A stretch of 64,000 nucleotides of DNA, from the NCBI RefSeq assembly GCF_001625215.2, contig NC_030381.2, positions 54,547,214 through 54,611,213 on the forward strand, given 5' to 3'. This DNA comes from Daucus carota subsp. sativus. Lineage: Eukaryota; Streptophyta; Magnoliopsida; Apiales; Apiaceae. Both the position numbers and the translations under genes were made by a program. Shown here piece after piece: positions 1 to 12,296 of this stretch. The notes beneath the pieces are model-generated. The model saw nothing but the letters and a program-made list of their open reading frames with translations. It ran no database searches and had not been told where the DNA came from. Numbering within the stretch: position 1 is the stretch's first letter; every line of letters starts with the position of its first letter.

Positions 1-350
1 ACATTCACCAATATATTTTCAACATATATACGAAAGTCGGAATGTATGTTCATCTTTTAATGTATACTGCAGAGTATGTAGCCTAATTGTTGTTCAGATT
101 CTAGTATTCCACACATATATTGATTACTGTCAAAAGATCGTGGTCTCTCCTACATATTAAAATATATCATTTTCTATGGTTATATAGGTATCTTAGTTAT
201 ATGATTTATGTAATTTACAAATATCTATTGTTTTCTGCTTAAAAACATAATATTTTATAATCTACAAAAAAACGTGTCCTACAGTAAAACCAAACAACAC
301 ATTGTGTTCTCCAACAGAACAAATTGATTAGTCTAACATATAATTATAAA

Positions 351-353
<3 letters not shown>

Positions 354-411
<58 letters not shown>
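354..411. repeat. (TA)n microsatellite
   Basis: Uninterrupted TA dinucleotides for about 58 bases, inside the unfinished intron of the G-patch gene. The rest of 1-683 shows no coding exon that I can support. Confidence 0.95.
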
Positions 412-413
<2 letters not shown>

Positions 414-683
414 GACATCATTAGTCTAAGGCCGATATTGATACCCACATAAATATTTGTCTAAACGATTAGCCTAACATATAACTATAACTCTATAAGT
501 TATACCATTTGATCATAGTTTCAAAGCACAACATTGTGTTCCCCAGTACAAATTACATTATACATTTTATAAAATTGTTAGATAACTTAAAATTATATTC
601 TATTGGCTAGAAGAAAATTATTCTATTGGCTAGAATGGAAAAAAAGAAAAAAGAAAAAGCATAAAATTATAATAAATGCATAC

Positions 684-2535
684 TTGAACGAGATTGTACA
701 GGTTTTCCTGATCCTCCTCATGAAAAGCAATCCTTTCATGAGGATTGCGAGTATGTTCGGCTGAAACAAGTTTCCTTTTCTTGGACTGAGCTCCAAGAAA
801 ACCTCCCGAAACAAATCCAGATTTGTAGCCCCACCAGTCTACCGGCATTTCCTTTGGCACATTAACTGATTCAAAATAATGAGAGCCTGTCACTTTACTG
901 ACAACACAAAACAGCAAAATAACAGAAGGCCCTCAAGGTATGTTATAATTCAATTAACTGAAATGATATAAAGCGAATGTAGTTAGGTAATCTGTAAACT
1001 CATAATATATCACGAAAAATAATTTACTTTTGGTATAGACGTTCATATATGCATATAGCCTGTATAGCTCAAAATTACTTAAATGATAAACTAGTAGGGA
1101 ACTTTGGAATTTAAGAATCTAAGGAAGTTTTTGCAATATCTATACTAAAATCTGAGAGGGGAAAGTTTATATGATTTAGATATACCTTCAGCAACTAAAA
1201 CATCACTTTCCAATTGTTCTACAGTCTCCAATCGTCTATCCTGATCACTCGCAGAAGACTCCTCCGATTTTTTAACCTGCATGATAAGTATTTAGATGAG
1301 TTACAACCATTGAAGTGATTAAAAAAAAAAGAATCTGGAACAAAAACTGAATCAGGAAATATTTCCAAATAAGTCCTAATATCTGACAAAGACGGTCCTC
1401 CAGTGTCTAGCTTTCCTCTAGTGTAACTACATCGTATTAGCAGAAGATCTCACCCTAATAATACACCAAACACATGCCTCTACTGAGGATGCAACATTCA
1501 CTATCAAATAAATACAATACAAGAATGGGGATAAATATAATTTCTACTGCGAGCAACCATAACACGCATTCATGAAAGTGGGCAAACATTAAGAGTTGAT
1601 ATATCACTTATTCCTTTATTGGTTGGAACACTTAGGGTAGTTATTCTTTAGTACAATCAGCAATGTAAATTGGATTCAGTTACTGTATCGCATGAAACAG
1701 GAGTCATAGTTCAGGTTTCTACACCAAATTTTTAATTGAGGAGATAATACAGGTTTGCAAACAAGAAAATGTTAATACTGTGCATCACTGCATCTGGTCA
1801 TTGAGCAAAAGTACAAGACTGCATTTCATGCAGATGATCAGGAAAACCTTTACAAACTTGTACACTTCTCATGATAGGTAAAAACTACTATGTCACACAA
1901 GCATAGTGGAACATTGTAAATAGTCGCATCAGTAGCTATCTAAGCATGGTGAATCATGCATACTGAAATATGTATGAGACAGAAAATATGCCAAAAGCTA
2001 GTTAATGAAGAAAAAGATGATCAATAACTCTGTATATTATAGGCCCCTTGCTATATTACTTAAATAAATTCAATTTATTGTCATAACCAGTATGATGAGG
2101 TTCATTATGCACCACAGTGAAACTAACATTGACACTATAAACATGTGGCATAGCAATCAGCAATGGTAACATTGTCACCAAAGCTGAGGATTCATATAGG
2201 ATGCAAGTGTGTTTGTGCATGTTTGTAACTTAGTTTTCCGAACATACCAGGATCCCCTCCAGGTCCTTGGAAGTATACGACTGAACAAGTTTTCCCTTTT
2301 CTCTTCTCTTGTATCTGGTAGTTACGAAAGTTAATATACATGCACAAAATACCCTTTTTATCACAAGCTTACTATAAAGTATAACCAGAAACTAGATGTT
2401 GGATATAGTCAAAGAGTAAATAATTGTATACCTTCCTTGTGGCCGGGTAGACTTGACAACTGGAACTGGATCTTGATTCTCATTAGATGTTTTGGTTTCC
2501 TCAGCTTCATCCTCTTTTTCAACAACTGTTAAAAC

Positions 2536-2615
<80 letters not shown>

Positions 2616-3745
2616 CCACCAAACCGAGCAAGAATGTAACAGAAAAGTATTGCTATCAAATATAAATACAAAAACTTAGTATACCTTCTGCATTTTTGAC
2701 TTCTGTTGCTTGCTACCAAATCACAAACAAAAACGGTATCAGCAAAATGGAGTGCGAACAACCTCTTCAATTATTAATTAAATGCTAATTCATCGTATTT
2801 CAACGCCTTACCACTTTCAACTTTTTGAGAATACTATCAAATTGTGCCGTATCAAATGCCCAAGGATTAGGCTTTTCCAATCCAACACCTGAACAACATT
2901 TTTCCATTTCCATATAAATAAATATAATAATCTCACATGAGAGATCTAACAAATAAGTACATTCAATTTTACATTAACATCCACTTACAAAAGAAAACGA
3001 CCATATTACTCTATATCCATGTATAAGAGGAAGTAAAATTACCAAGGGTGTCCTGCTTGTTCTTAACCCTGACATGACCTTTGATCCCTTGCTTGTCTTT
3101 CCCAAGTCCCTCTCCTTCTTCCCATCCCTGCACACCCACACATGGTAACTCCAATGTTAAGAACCACCGCAACTACTTACACTTAGACAATACATACAGT
3201 GAAACAGTAAACTCACATTATAACTCTGTCTTTTACTCTAATATAAACGAAAATGCCTCTCAAGTTCTCACAATATATTCATTCTGACGAAAACTATCGA
3301 TTTGATTCCACAAATCAAAACATTTAGCATTCCACAAGATTCACATCCATTTCACATAATTACACATAATGTATAACTAAAATCACTTTCAAACACAAAC
3401 AAATAAACCTCCGTAACAAATTTCACAAACAATTGATAAAATCTCCGTAACAAATTTCACGTAACACGGTCGGTTACTATTTATCCTTCCTCATTCAGTA
3501 ATTCGCTCAACACAAATCATACATTCATTCAATTCACACTATGAACACCATAAATTCTCGATACATTAATATTTATCATCTCGAGCTCTTGTGACAAGCC
3601 TACGCACACAATTACACATATATACACACAATTTCAAATCATAGGCGACGAAAATATAGAACAATACCATTTGTTTCATGAGGCGAAAGGCGGGGGACTT
3701 TTTGACGATGCCGACGTAGCAGAGGGGAGCTTCCGGCGAGGCCAT
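684..3745 (-). CDS. G-patch domain protein, GPATCH4/PINX1-like (5' part; continues past left edge)
   Basis: Exons read on the minus strand: 3745-3668, 3127-3043, 2888-2812, 2712-2685, 2525-2432, 2314-2248, 1276-1186 and about 892-684. Frame is kept across each junction. The start is the first ATG, giving [12 protein letters not shown]. The G-patch (about residues 22-66) contains [19 protein letters not shown] and then [10 protein letters not shown], typical of the nucleolar GPATCH4/PINX1-like group that binds RNA and may stimulate DEAH helicases. Later exons are charged and contain [10 protein letters not shown] and then a [13 protein letters not shown] block. The last visible exon ends at CAA|GTATGC, so the 3' part lies outside the window. 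The acceptor of the last exon is uncertain: AAAG|TGAC at 892 keeps frame, and a site about 45 bases upstream also keeps frame but adds a hydrophobic stretch. A (TA)n tract sits just inside the intron before the 2525 exon. Family assignment is firm; partner and RNA target are unknown. Confidence 0.85.
1815..1865 (+). pseudogene. Inverted copy of a G-patch-gene exon fragment
   Basis: The plus strand reads [17 protein letters not shown] and then stops. This matches the minus-strand exon end at 684-735, which encodes [17 protein letters not shown]. Roughly 80 percent of about 47 bases agree by eye. It lies in opposite orientation inside an intron of the same gene, between the exons at 1276 and 2248. 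It looks like a fragment of a paralogous exon inserted backwards. It has no splice sites or ORF of its own. Confidence 0.75.
2537..2611. repeat. (TA)n microsatellite next to a splice acceptor
   Basis: About 75 bases of TA repeat lie immediately upstream, on the minus strand, of the acceptor TTTTAACAG at 2526. The tract therefore occupies the usual branch-point and pyrimidine region of that intron. Open frames across the tract are repeat translation. Confidence 0.95.
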
Positions 3746-5306
3746 GCCGGAAATTGAAGAGTTCCGATCTTCAATTTCGTGGATCGCCGGCGATTAGTAA
3801 ACCCTAGCCGTCGACTTGTGTGTAGTCGGTGGCGCAAAAGAGGGCTTTGAGGTTGTTGAGCTCAACGTTTATATTAGTCTAGTTTGCAGTGCTTGTTTAT
3901 ACGTTGTCGTTTTGGAGAGTTTGGTTGGAAGTGATTGGGCTTTATAGACTTGAGCTTTTGTTGTTCGTGTACATATTGGGTTTCTCCGATCAGCCCAACT
4001 AGTGAGAGTTAAGGCCCAACGGCTTAAGTCTGATACGTCTCATATAATTTTTATAGATTATTATTATGCCTTGTTTTTTTGTTTTTTTTTTGAAATAATT
4101 ATTATGCCTTGTTAGAATTTTTTTTTTATCAAAATACTATATAATTTTGTTTATGATAAAATTTCCATAAATCCAATTATTTGGAGAAAAATGAATTATG
4201 TATATGTATGATTTCGAAAATTCACATGTAAAAATATAGTTATTGTCATACTGTAGATTATATTTGTTGCATAATATATATATACACCAACAGTTTAGTG
4301 TTTATATATTATTATGACCGAGGTCCCATACAAATATATAATATTACTTTTTGTAAAACATTGAATACTGAATTTTACGTCATATTTCTGCCTGTATAGC
4401 ATGAGTACTATGTAAAAATATCGAAAATATTAATAGAAAATATTAATATAGAAGAGCTTAAATAGAATTTTTTTAGCATAATAAGCAGATCCTCTTTAGC
4501 CTAATTTATTGTTGATGAAATTTTTCTCTAATATTATCCAAGTTTCTTCTAAAGTGATCAAATTAATATGATATTTAGATTTTAATAAATTTCATGAGGT
4601 TGACAATATTTATGGATTTAACGGAATAGCTAATTTTACTTACAGACAAAGTCCAGTGAAATAATTATTTTTGGTTAATGTATCTTATTTGGACCATTAC
4701 CAAACTGTGGGCTATTCGATCAATAGGATATAAATAAGTTTCTTTAAGTTATTCAATTAATATCATAAATTATACGATTTCTGGAGTTTAGTTAATATTT
4801 TGTAAAATATATTAACTTTGAAAGTGGGATTAAATGTTCAAATAAAAAAAATTAAGTGATACTGTATATACGGGAAAACTAGCAGCACATAATACCAGAG
4901 AAACTAGTGGGGGCTGCTAATTTAGAAGTTCTAAAGTAGAACCAAAGGCCAAATTAAAACACATTGTTTTAGTACAGTACTACTTGAGGAGGCAAAGTTT
5001 CAATATTTTGACTTCCAGGATTCTAATTTTGACAAAGAACGAAAAAAATGTAGCAAATGGATGGACACAGTCACACAGACACAGCCAAGCCCACATGCTA
5101 AGTTGACTAAACTTTTGTTTTTCTCTATTCCATTTCAATCTCTTCCTCGTTGCTAATTTTTGCAGGTGTTTTGTTCAACTAGTTGCCAAAAAGCCACTCC
5201 AAAGAAAAGGGACCAAAAATCACATCTGCCCTCGCATAATATATCTTTAATTTCATGGAGTCGAGTCGAATAGTGAGAAGTTGTTGCCTTAAAATCCTTG
5301 TTTAAT
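3746..5306. other. Intergenic: G-patch 5' UTR/promoter, then AT-rich spacer
   Basis: About 100 bases next to the G-patch start are GC-richer and probably hold its 5' UTR. The rest is AT-rich with no ORF, RNA gene or clear repeat boundary that I can support. Confidence 0.6.
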
Positions 5307-5578
5307 ATGGGGCTGTTTGTTTGAAAGACGCGAAAGCATTTTTAAAAAACTAAGAATGCTAGCTAGTTTCTCTCTCACAGTTTTACATCTTTTCCAAACA
5401 CTTTATTATGGGGGTTTTGTCTCGGAGAAGCAAAAGCTGCTTCTGATTTCTGTTTTTCTTCATCTATTTGTGTAAATAAGCAAAAGCACTTTTAAGCTTG
5501 CCCAAACAACCCCTAGTTTTCACTTCTAATTCACTTTTTTTTAAAAAAAAAATATATTTTTAAATATTATCCAAACGG
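5307..5578. mobile_element. hAT-like MITE remnant(s)
   Basis: The left side starts GGGGCTGTTTGTTTG and an inverted partner CCCAAACAACCCC lies at about 5502-5514. Internal sequence is rich in AAGCAAAAGC and AGCACTTTTAAGC motifs, typical of hAT-type MITEs in plants. A second end of the same type, CCAAACGG, is cut at 5578 and resumes with GGCCC at 7256-7260, so an insertion split it. Exact boundaries and a clean 8-bp duplication are not resolved. Confidence 0.55.
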
Positions 5579-7243
5579 GTTTTTCACGTATCTTGCCATC
5601 AATTACCTTGATCGCTTTCTCTCCACCGGGGCCATTCAGGATGGGAAACCATGGATCTTGAAGTTAGTGGCAGTTTCTTGTGTTTCCTTGGCGTCAATTC
5701 CGTTTCGATGGTGATTTTTGGACTTTATTTTAAAATCGGTAATATCTTTCCTTTTATTTTTTAAATCAAATCCTCTCCGTCTCTTGTATTTTATTATGAT
5801 TGTAGATGTACATTATTGCATGTTTGTTTCTCTTCTCTTCTGATATAGAAGTTGTATAGGGTTTTTTCGGTGATCAAATTCATTTGTAACTTCGTTGGAA
5901 CTTGTTCGGATTAGGTTGTGAATTTTGTTGAGTGTAGTAGTCTATATTTTTCTAACTTGATTTATCCTAGCCGGATTTGATGTGGTTGTCGGTCACAATA
6001 TTAGTCGAAAACGAGGTGTGTTTTAGTTTTTAAGTGTTCTTTGTGTTCTTCGTAGTTCTTGATTTGTTGATGTGTTTCGTGTGTGTTTGATCTTCTACAT
6101 TATAAATTTTAGTTTTCAAAATTGTTTTTAGCTGCATGTACGAATAAATTATTGATTTTTATGATTTGAATATGTATTATTTTAATTATGGTATAAATTT
6201 ATATATTGTGCATATATATATGTTAGTGTGCAATAATTTTGGGTAGGAAGGAATTAAATACTTCAGTTATTCATAAGGAATTAAATTTCATATAAATGCG
6301 ATTTATATTTACCCAAATTAGGGATTAATTGATTCCATTCATGTTTTTTGAAAAATTGTGTGTTTGGTAAGTGTTTATGTGCATTTATTCCGCTTAATTG
6401 GCATATTAAATTTGTTAATTCATTAATATTTATGAATATTTATTGGGTGCCATAATTGATGGCTTTTATTAGGTCTTGATAACGTTCAAGAAGTTTGTAC
6501 CAATTTTGGTGGCCATAATTGGTGGCATATATTTTTGGACCAATATTGGTTGGCATGATTATCGTCCTATTGTCCTAAATGAATATTTTGCGGTTAATTT
6601 TGTTCTTGGATTAATAATTTGATTTTATTAATTCTTATACTTTGTGATGTTATGATAACCCTTTTATTGACTAGTTGGATAATTAAATAATTAATTTACG
6701 TTGATTGGGATATAAATATGATTTAATTTGTAATTTTCCTCTTTTCCTAACAAAAAACTTAAATTTTTGTTTATGTATTTTTGTTCCCACAAGAAAATAT
6801 TAATATGTATTACGATTTCTTTATATTGCGTGTCTAACCAAAGTTCTTACTTTGGTTAGACATTATCACTTTTCATATTTGTATCGTATTTTTATTAGTT
6901 CTAAAATTTTTATTTTTGAATAAGATGTTATATTATTATATTTATTTTTGTCAGGATTTATATGTCATAATTGGGTTTATTTTCCCCAAAATACTTTTTT
7001 TCTTTAATTTATCATTCTTATGTTTGTTTTTGCTTGGTTTGTTTTTCAGGATCTTGGAGGGAGACCTTACGGGTTTTCTTATCAGACTTTAAAGTCTTAT
7101 TATCTAAACGTCCGGAGATATCTTTGCGTATCTTTCGGTTAGATGATAAACTTTATTGGATGAAAGTAATCCCTGATGCGGCTATTGTATCTATGATACA
7201 ACTCATCTACGAGTATGTAGATCCTGACAAAAAAAAAAAAAAA
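5579..7243 (+). mobile_element. Poly(A)-tailed retro-insertion inside a MITE
   Basis: The segment is flanked by direct copies of TATTATCCAAACGG (5565-5578 and 7244-7257). It ends in a run of A at 7229-7243. A 14-17 base target duplication plus 3' poly(A) is the mark of LINE-driven retrotransposition. The body of about 1.66 kb starts with a GC-richer piece (about 5600-5740). It has AT-rich sequence in the middle and a possible acceptor TTTTTCAG before GATCTTGGAGGG at 7050. No reverse transcriptase was found. The ORF at about 7048-7220 has no recognised domain. Source sequence unknown; it may be a non-autonomous or 5'-truncated element. Confidence 0.65.
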
Positions 7244-7257
7244 TATTATCCAAACGG

Positions 7258-8408
7258 CCCTATATATCGTAAACGGTCATTTTGTAGATACATGCATAGT
7301 ATCATTAATGTGAGAAAAGAAAGCAAAGGCAAGCAACTCTATTCTGATTCTAGCTTCGAGCATGATAAAAATGTGGTTCTATGAATTAGGTCAATAAGGC
7401 CAACATGTACATAACTATAACATTGCGTGCCTAATTTTAATCTTTATCGAGCCTAACAATTACTTTGCTTTCGAGAACTAAAGTGAGTTACATTTATAGG
7501 ATTAGCAAATCAAAAGTTTGACACACTTTATACTTTGTGCGATATTATTTTCGGTAGTATATATCTGTAGGTTTGTCTAATATCTAAAACATTGCATGTT
7601 TCAAATATAAAACACACATGCATAATTACTTGCATCCTGTTTGGCTGTTTGTACTACTTTAGGTGCAACATTGTGCGTTGGTCCAAAAGGTGGTATATAT
7701 AAGTGGTCTATTTGAGGACGGTTTATCTTATTAATTGTTACTAAATAAATATAATTATCATATAAAGTACGGGTTAATTTTTAATAATTTATAATTTAAT
7801 AATAACTAGCTTATAATCAATATCATCGACCATTTATAATATTTTTTATTTTATCATATATATTTTTCAGTATTTAATTTTATTATATATAAGTTAAATT
7901 TATAAAAATCTATTGTCATATTTTTTTAAATATTATATATATATTTATTTATTATAATTTAGCCGGTAGTTTTATGAGATAGAGACAGAGGGACAAGTGG
8001 ACAACTAACAGGCCATGCTATATATTTTCCTTTATTCTAGAAAGTTCCTATTTTCGACTTTTATTTTAATACTAAGGGCCATGGCATTATGGCAATAACA
8101 AAGATGCTCCTCTAAATTATAGATCACCAAAAATCTTAATTTTAGTTCCTTCTAGTTCAATTATAAATTTGAGACTTCTTCCTATGAACAGTGACCCAAT
8201 TTGTTATTTTGTTCAAGACATCAGATATTCAAACCAGAATATGTTCGTGTGTTTGAACCTTCCAGAATGTGATTATTTAGGATTTTACTATATTTTAAGT
8301 CGATAATCATTGCTTTTATAATTTGTTTGACCGTTCACACAATAATAGAGCACCAATCAAATAAGGTTATTACTTATTTGTCTGAACCCTACTCTATATG
8401 TTAATTTA
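7258..8408. other. Intergenic AT-rich sequence
   Basis: After the end of the split MITE, no ORF, RNA gene or defined element can be supported up to the next MITE. Confidence 0.6.
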
Positions 8409-8714
8409 TACTCCCTCTGTCCCTCTCATTTGTTTACAGTTACTATTGGGATGTCCCTCTCATTTCTTTACATTACCATAAATAGTAAGTTTTTCTCATC
8501 ATTACACTCACTATCTTCCCCCACTATCTCATATTTAACAATAAAAACTACTATTACACCCACTACTTTCCTCCACTATCTCAAATCTATTATTAAATAT
8601 TGATAGGTCCCACCACTTTACCCATTTTTCATCTAACTTTACTCATTTTTCATACATTGTCTTGGTCTCCGTGTCCCCCTCCAATGTAAACAATTGAGGG
8701 GGACGGAGGGAGTA
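8409..8714. mobile_element. Stowaway-like MITE
   Basis: Terminal inverted repeats TACTCCCTCTGTCCCTCTCA and, at the other end, GAGGGGGACGGAGGGAGTA, flanked by TA. Length is about 306 bp and there is no coding capacity. These are the hallmarks of Tc1/mariner-type Stowaway MITEs. Confidence 0.85.
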
Positions 8715-9239
8715 CTCCTTATAAGCTGTAGTGTAGTGTTCAGCCCTGATCAACCCCCATTCACCGCCTTACAATTTTATAACCATAAAAGTTTCTTGCT
8801 GACAGAAGACAAACTAACAAAATCTTTTGGTTGATAATATATAATTATGGATTTTCATTCTTTTATAGTTGTTTAAATTAGACGTCTGGTTTGAACCAAA
8901 AAAAAATATTTTTAGACTTTATAAAATGATGAGAATTGATAAATATTAAAAAATCAATTCATATTCAACTAATATTCACCGGATGTCAAAAGAATTTAAA
9001 AATTGTGTTTCTAAGTGACGTGACTCCTGTATTCACAGTATGTCATAAATTATCATAAAAGCGGTTGTCAGGAATCCTCATCGTCCGTTTAATAAAATGA
9101 TGAATTTAACAACAATTTTTATATAGTATGAAACTAACTAGTTTCAGAATCGAAACTGAAATTCAAACATTTTGAATAGTATTAATACTTGAGTCCACAA
9201 GACTCTAAACAACTTTTCATGAAATCAACCACTATGCTA

Positions 9240-9592
9240 GACATCTCCAGCAGCATCTTAGCCCATTCCTTAAATATAATATAAAATATTGGATCCTAGT
9301 GACTTAAGATAATAATAGGTATTCTCACCTCCAACAATATTCCTTATATTCATTCCTTATATACTATTTTATTATTAAAAGTTACCATTATTGCAATAGG
9401 TGAAGAGAGAGAAAATGCTTGTATTCAAATTTATTATAAAATAAGATTTAGGAGAGGAAAGAGGTTACCTAAAGCTAGTGGATCTTAGTGATTTAGGGAA
9501 TCACTAAGATACTGTTGGAGTGAATTATTTTCGATATTCCTCATATTTTGGTTTAAGACTCCAAATAGAGAAGCTGCTGGAGTTGCTGTTAG
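9240..9592. mobile_element. MITE, CATCTCCAGCAGC family
   Basis: Inverted ends ACATCTCCAGCAGC and AGCTGCTGGAGTTGC bound about 350 bp of AT-rich sequence. The interior (AAATATAATATAAAATAT, TTTATTATTAAA, AGAGAGAGAA, TTATAATAAAAT types) is shared with the element at 49690-50076, so this is a dispersed family. Confidence 0.65.
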
Positions 9593-9997
9593 AGTTTATT
9601 GATACACTTACAATCCAAATATCAAGTTTACTAACAACTACAAACTCGTGTAAGATTTTTGAGTCCAAATGTGGACGAAGACAACTATATTAATCTTGGA
9701 ACTACCTGTCTAGTAAACGAACTTGTAATAATACTCTTTAGGAAAGCCTTGAATTCCATGGCACAAGTATTGATTTTATGGCGATCTATTCATTTCGGTG
9801 AATAGTAAAAGTGCATGGCTGTATGTTATTCAAATTTACACAAAAAGTCAGTTTAGTCAGTTGTGTGTTCAATTGTGGACCGTATATTTTTCTAGCTATT
9901 TTATTGACTATATTTATTAATTAAATCCTACTTGTAATAGTTAAAAAAATATCATGCAGTCGTATTCAAAATGATCAATGAAATTAATATATATGCG

Positions 9998-10037
9998 TGG
10001 CCGCCTGCGGGGCCAGAGTTCGATTCCCCGCACGAAC
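9998..10037 (+). repeat. tRNA-like B-box fragment (possible SINE remnant)
   Basis: GCGGGGCCAGAGTTCGATTC with downstream CCCCGCACGAACC resembles a tRNA T-arm with a pol III B box. No full tRNA fold, A box or poly(A) tail can be seen, so this is at most a SINE remnant. Confidence 0.35.
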
Positions 10038-10101
10038 CTTCATCTAGTACGTACTCATAAATGTTGTTACTAGAAAACAGAGCTTGCTTAAGAGTTATGT
10101 C

Positions 10102-10110
10102 TATATATAT
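10102..10110 (+). promoter_or_regulatory. Candidate TATA box of the ACC synthase gene
   Basis: TATATATAT lies 120 bases before the chosen ATG, a usual distance for a short 5' UTR. It was chosen by position only. Confidence 0.45.
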
Positions 10111-10174
10111 GGTGAGCAATCTTTGAAGTTTCATAACAAAATTTGTGCAAGTGATAAGTTGATCTCGGAACATA

Positions 10175-10222
10175 CACTACAAGAAACAGGGGTTTTAATC
10201 GTTTAAGACGAAAATTCGGAAA
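10175..10222 (+). mobile_element. CACTA-type terminus remnant at the ACC synthase 5' UTR
   Basis: CACTACAAGAAACAGGGG is followed by GACGAAAATTCGG. The first part matches the CACTACAAGAAA terminal repeat of CACTA (EnSpm) transposons, and the second resembles their subterminal repeats. An element with this left end would extend right, but ACC synthase coding sequence starts at 10230. So either only a terminal scrap remains or the match is chance. Confidence 0.4.
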
Positions 10223-10229
10223 TTTGGAA

Positions 10230-12296
10230 ATGGCATTTGTGAATAATTTGTTGTCGAAGATGGCTATTAGTGATGGACATGGCGAAAATTCGCCGTATTT
10301 TGATGGTTGGAAAGCGTACGATAGTGATCCGTTTCATTCGGTGGAGAATCCTCAGGGGGTTATTCAGATGGGGCTTGCGGAAAATCAGGTAATGTTTTTA
10401 TTTTTTTATCTCGTGGGAGGGTAAGGTGTACGCAGACTTGATTAACGGGTGCATGTTCTGACTATGTTTGCTACCGTTGCAGCTTTGTTTTGACTTGATA
10501 CAAGAATGGATTCTGAAGAATCCGAAAGCTTCCATCTGCACTTCTGAAGGAGTTGATGAGTTCAAAGATACTGCAATATTTCAAGATTATCATGGCTTAC
10601 CTGAGTTCAGAGATGTAAGAGAACTTAAAATTTTCACTTTACCAGCAACTATTTTCGGCATATTTGCCTTGTTTCTTAATCCTTCATTTTCGGAATTTTC
10701 AGGCTATTGCTAAGTTTATGGCAAAAGTGAGAGGTAATACAGTGACATTTGATCCTGATCGAGTTGTTATGAGCGGAGGAGCTACCGGAGCTCATGAAAC
10801 GATGGCCTTCTGTTTGGCAGATCCCGGTGATGCTTTTCTGGTGCCAACTCCCTACTATCCGGGGTAAGTCATAATAAGTTTAATTATCCAGTCAAAAGAC
10901 TTAGAAATGTGTGATAAAAACCGATGGAGTAGTATTTATCATAAACATAACTGAACCACTAGTTTGTTAGTTAATTCGGTTTTTGTAAGATTATATGTTT
11001 GGTGCAACAATACTTAACTACTAAACTGCAAGCAGTCAATTTTTTGCCATATAAAGAAGTATATTAATAGATGTATTAATTCATGCAGTTAGTGATAATA
11101 CAGTCATTAATATTATTGGTGAGGTGGTCCTGTTATTGATAACCACTTGACTACACAATTATATACAATGAGTCAATGACAATGACAGACAATTGCAGAA
11201 TGAAATATTGAAGGAAATTGCTTCGTGCACAAAATTTACGTTTGTATTGTGATATGTTTCCAGATTCGACCGTGATCTGAGGTGGAGAACTGGAGTGAAA
11301 CTTCTTCCGGTTGTCTGTGAAAGCTGCAATGATTTCAAGATCACCAGAGAAGCTTTAGAAGAAGCATACCAGAAAGCAGTGGAGTCGAATATCAATGTTA
11401 AAGGCCTGCTGATTACAAATCCGTCGAATCCATTAGGCACGATTCTAGACCGTGACACATTACAAAGTCTAGTGGATTTCATCAATGAGAAGAATATTCA
11501 CCTTATTTGTGATGAGATTTATGCAGCTACGGTTTTTACCAAGCCAATGTATGTCAGCATTGCTGAGATTTTGGAGGAGGACAAGAAATGCAACCGTGAT
11601 TTGATTCATCTGGTGTACAGTCTGTCCAAGGACATGGGCTTTCCGGGGTTCAGAATTGGAATCATCTACTCTTACAATGACTCGGTTGTGAATACTGCTA
11701 GAAAAATGTCGAGTTTTGGACTTGTCTCCACTCAGACTCAAAGACTAATCGCAAACATGTTATCTGATGACACTTTCATTGATCAGTATGTATCCGAAAG
11801 CAGGAAAAGACTAGCTGCACGACATGGAGTGTTCACGAGAGGCCTAATGCAAGTCCGCGTTGGGAATTTGCAGGGCAATGCAGGGCTTTTCTTTTGGATG
11901 GATTTAAGACGCTTACTCAAAGATTCAACAGTTGAAGCTGAAATGGAGCTCTGGCGCGTAATCATCAATGAAGTTAAGCTCAATGTCTCGCCTGGCTCAT
12001 CGTTTCATTGTTCAGAACCTGGTTGGTTTAGAGTTTGCTATGCAAACATGGATAACGAAACAATGAGGATTGCTTTACGACGAATCAAGAAATTTGTACT
12101 TCAAGCTGATGAACGTCAAGTCACTGCCAAGAAACAAACATGGCACAAAGATTTAAAACTAAGTTTATCATTCAGAAGGTGTGATGATACGATCTTGATG
12201 ACACCGAGAATGGTAACTCCACATATGATGTCTCCACATGTTGTAGTTTCTCCTCATTCTCCTCTGGCATCACCTCTGGTTCGTGCTAGAAATTAG
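10230..12296 (+). CDS. ACS: 1-aminocyclopropane-1-carboxylate synthase (type 1 ACS)
   Basis: PLP enzyme turning S-adenosylmethionine into ACC, the committed step of ethylene synthesis, in the cytosol. Exons 10230-10388, 10483-10614, 10703-10863 and 11264-12296 give 494 residues, the normal family length and the common four-exon layout. Family landmarks: GLAENQ at the end of exon 1, [12 protein letters not shown] at the exon 3/4 junction, NPSNPLG at 203-209, DEIY at 234-237 and [12 protein letters not shown] with the PLP lysine at about 273. The long C-terminus has LSLSFRR followed by several SP sites ([19 protein letters not shown]). This is the type 1 pattern, where CDPK and MAPK phosphorylation slow turnover. 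Start is the ATG at 10230; a TTG two codons upstream was not used. Looks fully functional. Which numbered ACS it is cannot be told from here. Confidence 0.96.

Noticed and set aside
2392-2770. Two overlapping frames rich in Ile-Tyr
   Set aside because: Translations of the (TA)n microsatellite joined to real exon sequence of the G-patch gene.
6971-7384. 137-residue plus-strand ORF
   Set aside because: It runs through the 3' part of the poly(A)-tailed insertion, across the A tract (translated as Lys) and into MITE sequence; no domain or homology recognised.
10224-10229. Earlier start for ACC synthase
   Set aside because: The codon is TTG; the ATG at 10230 gives the normal family N-terminus and length.
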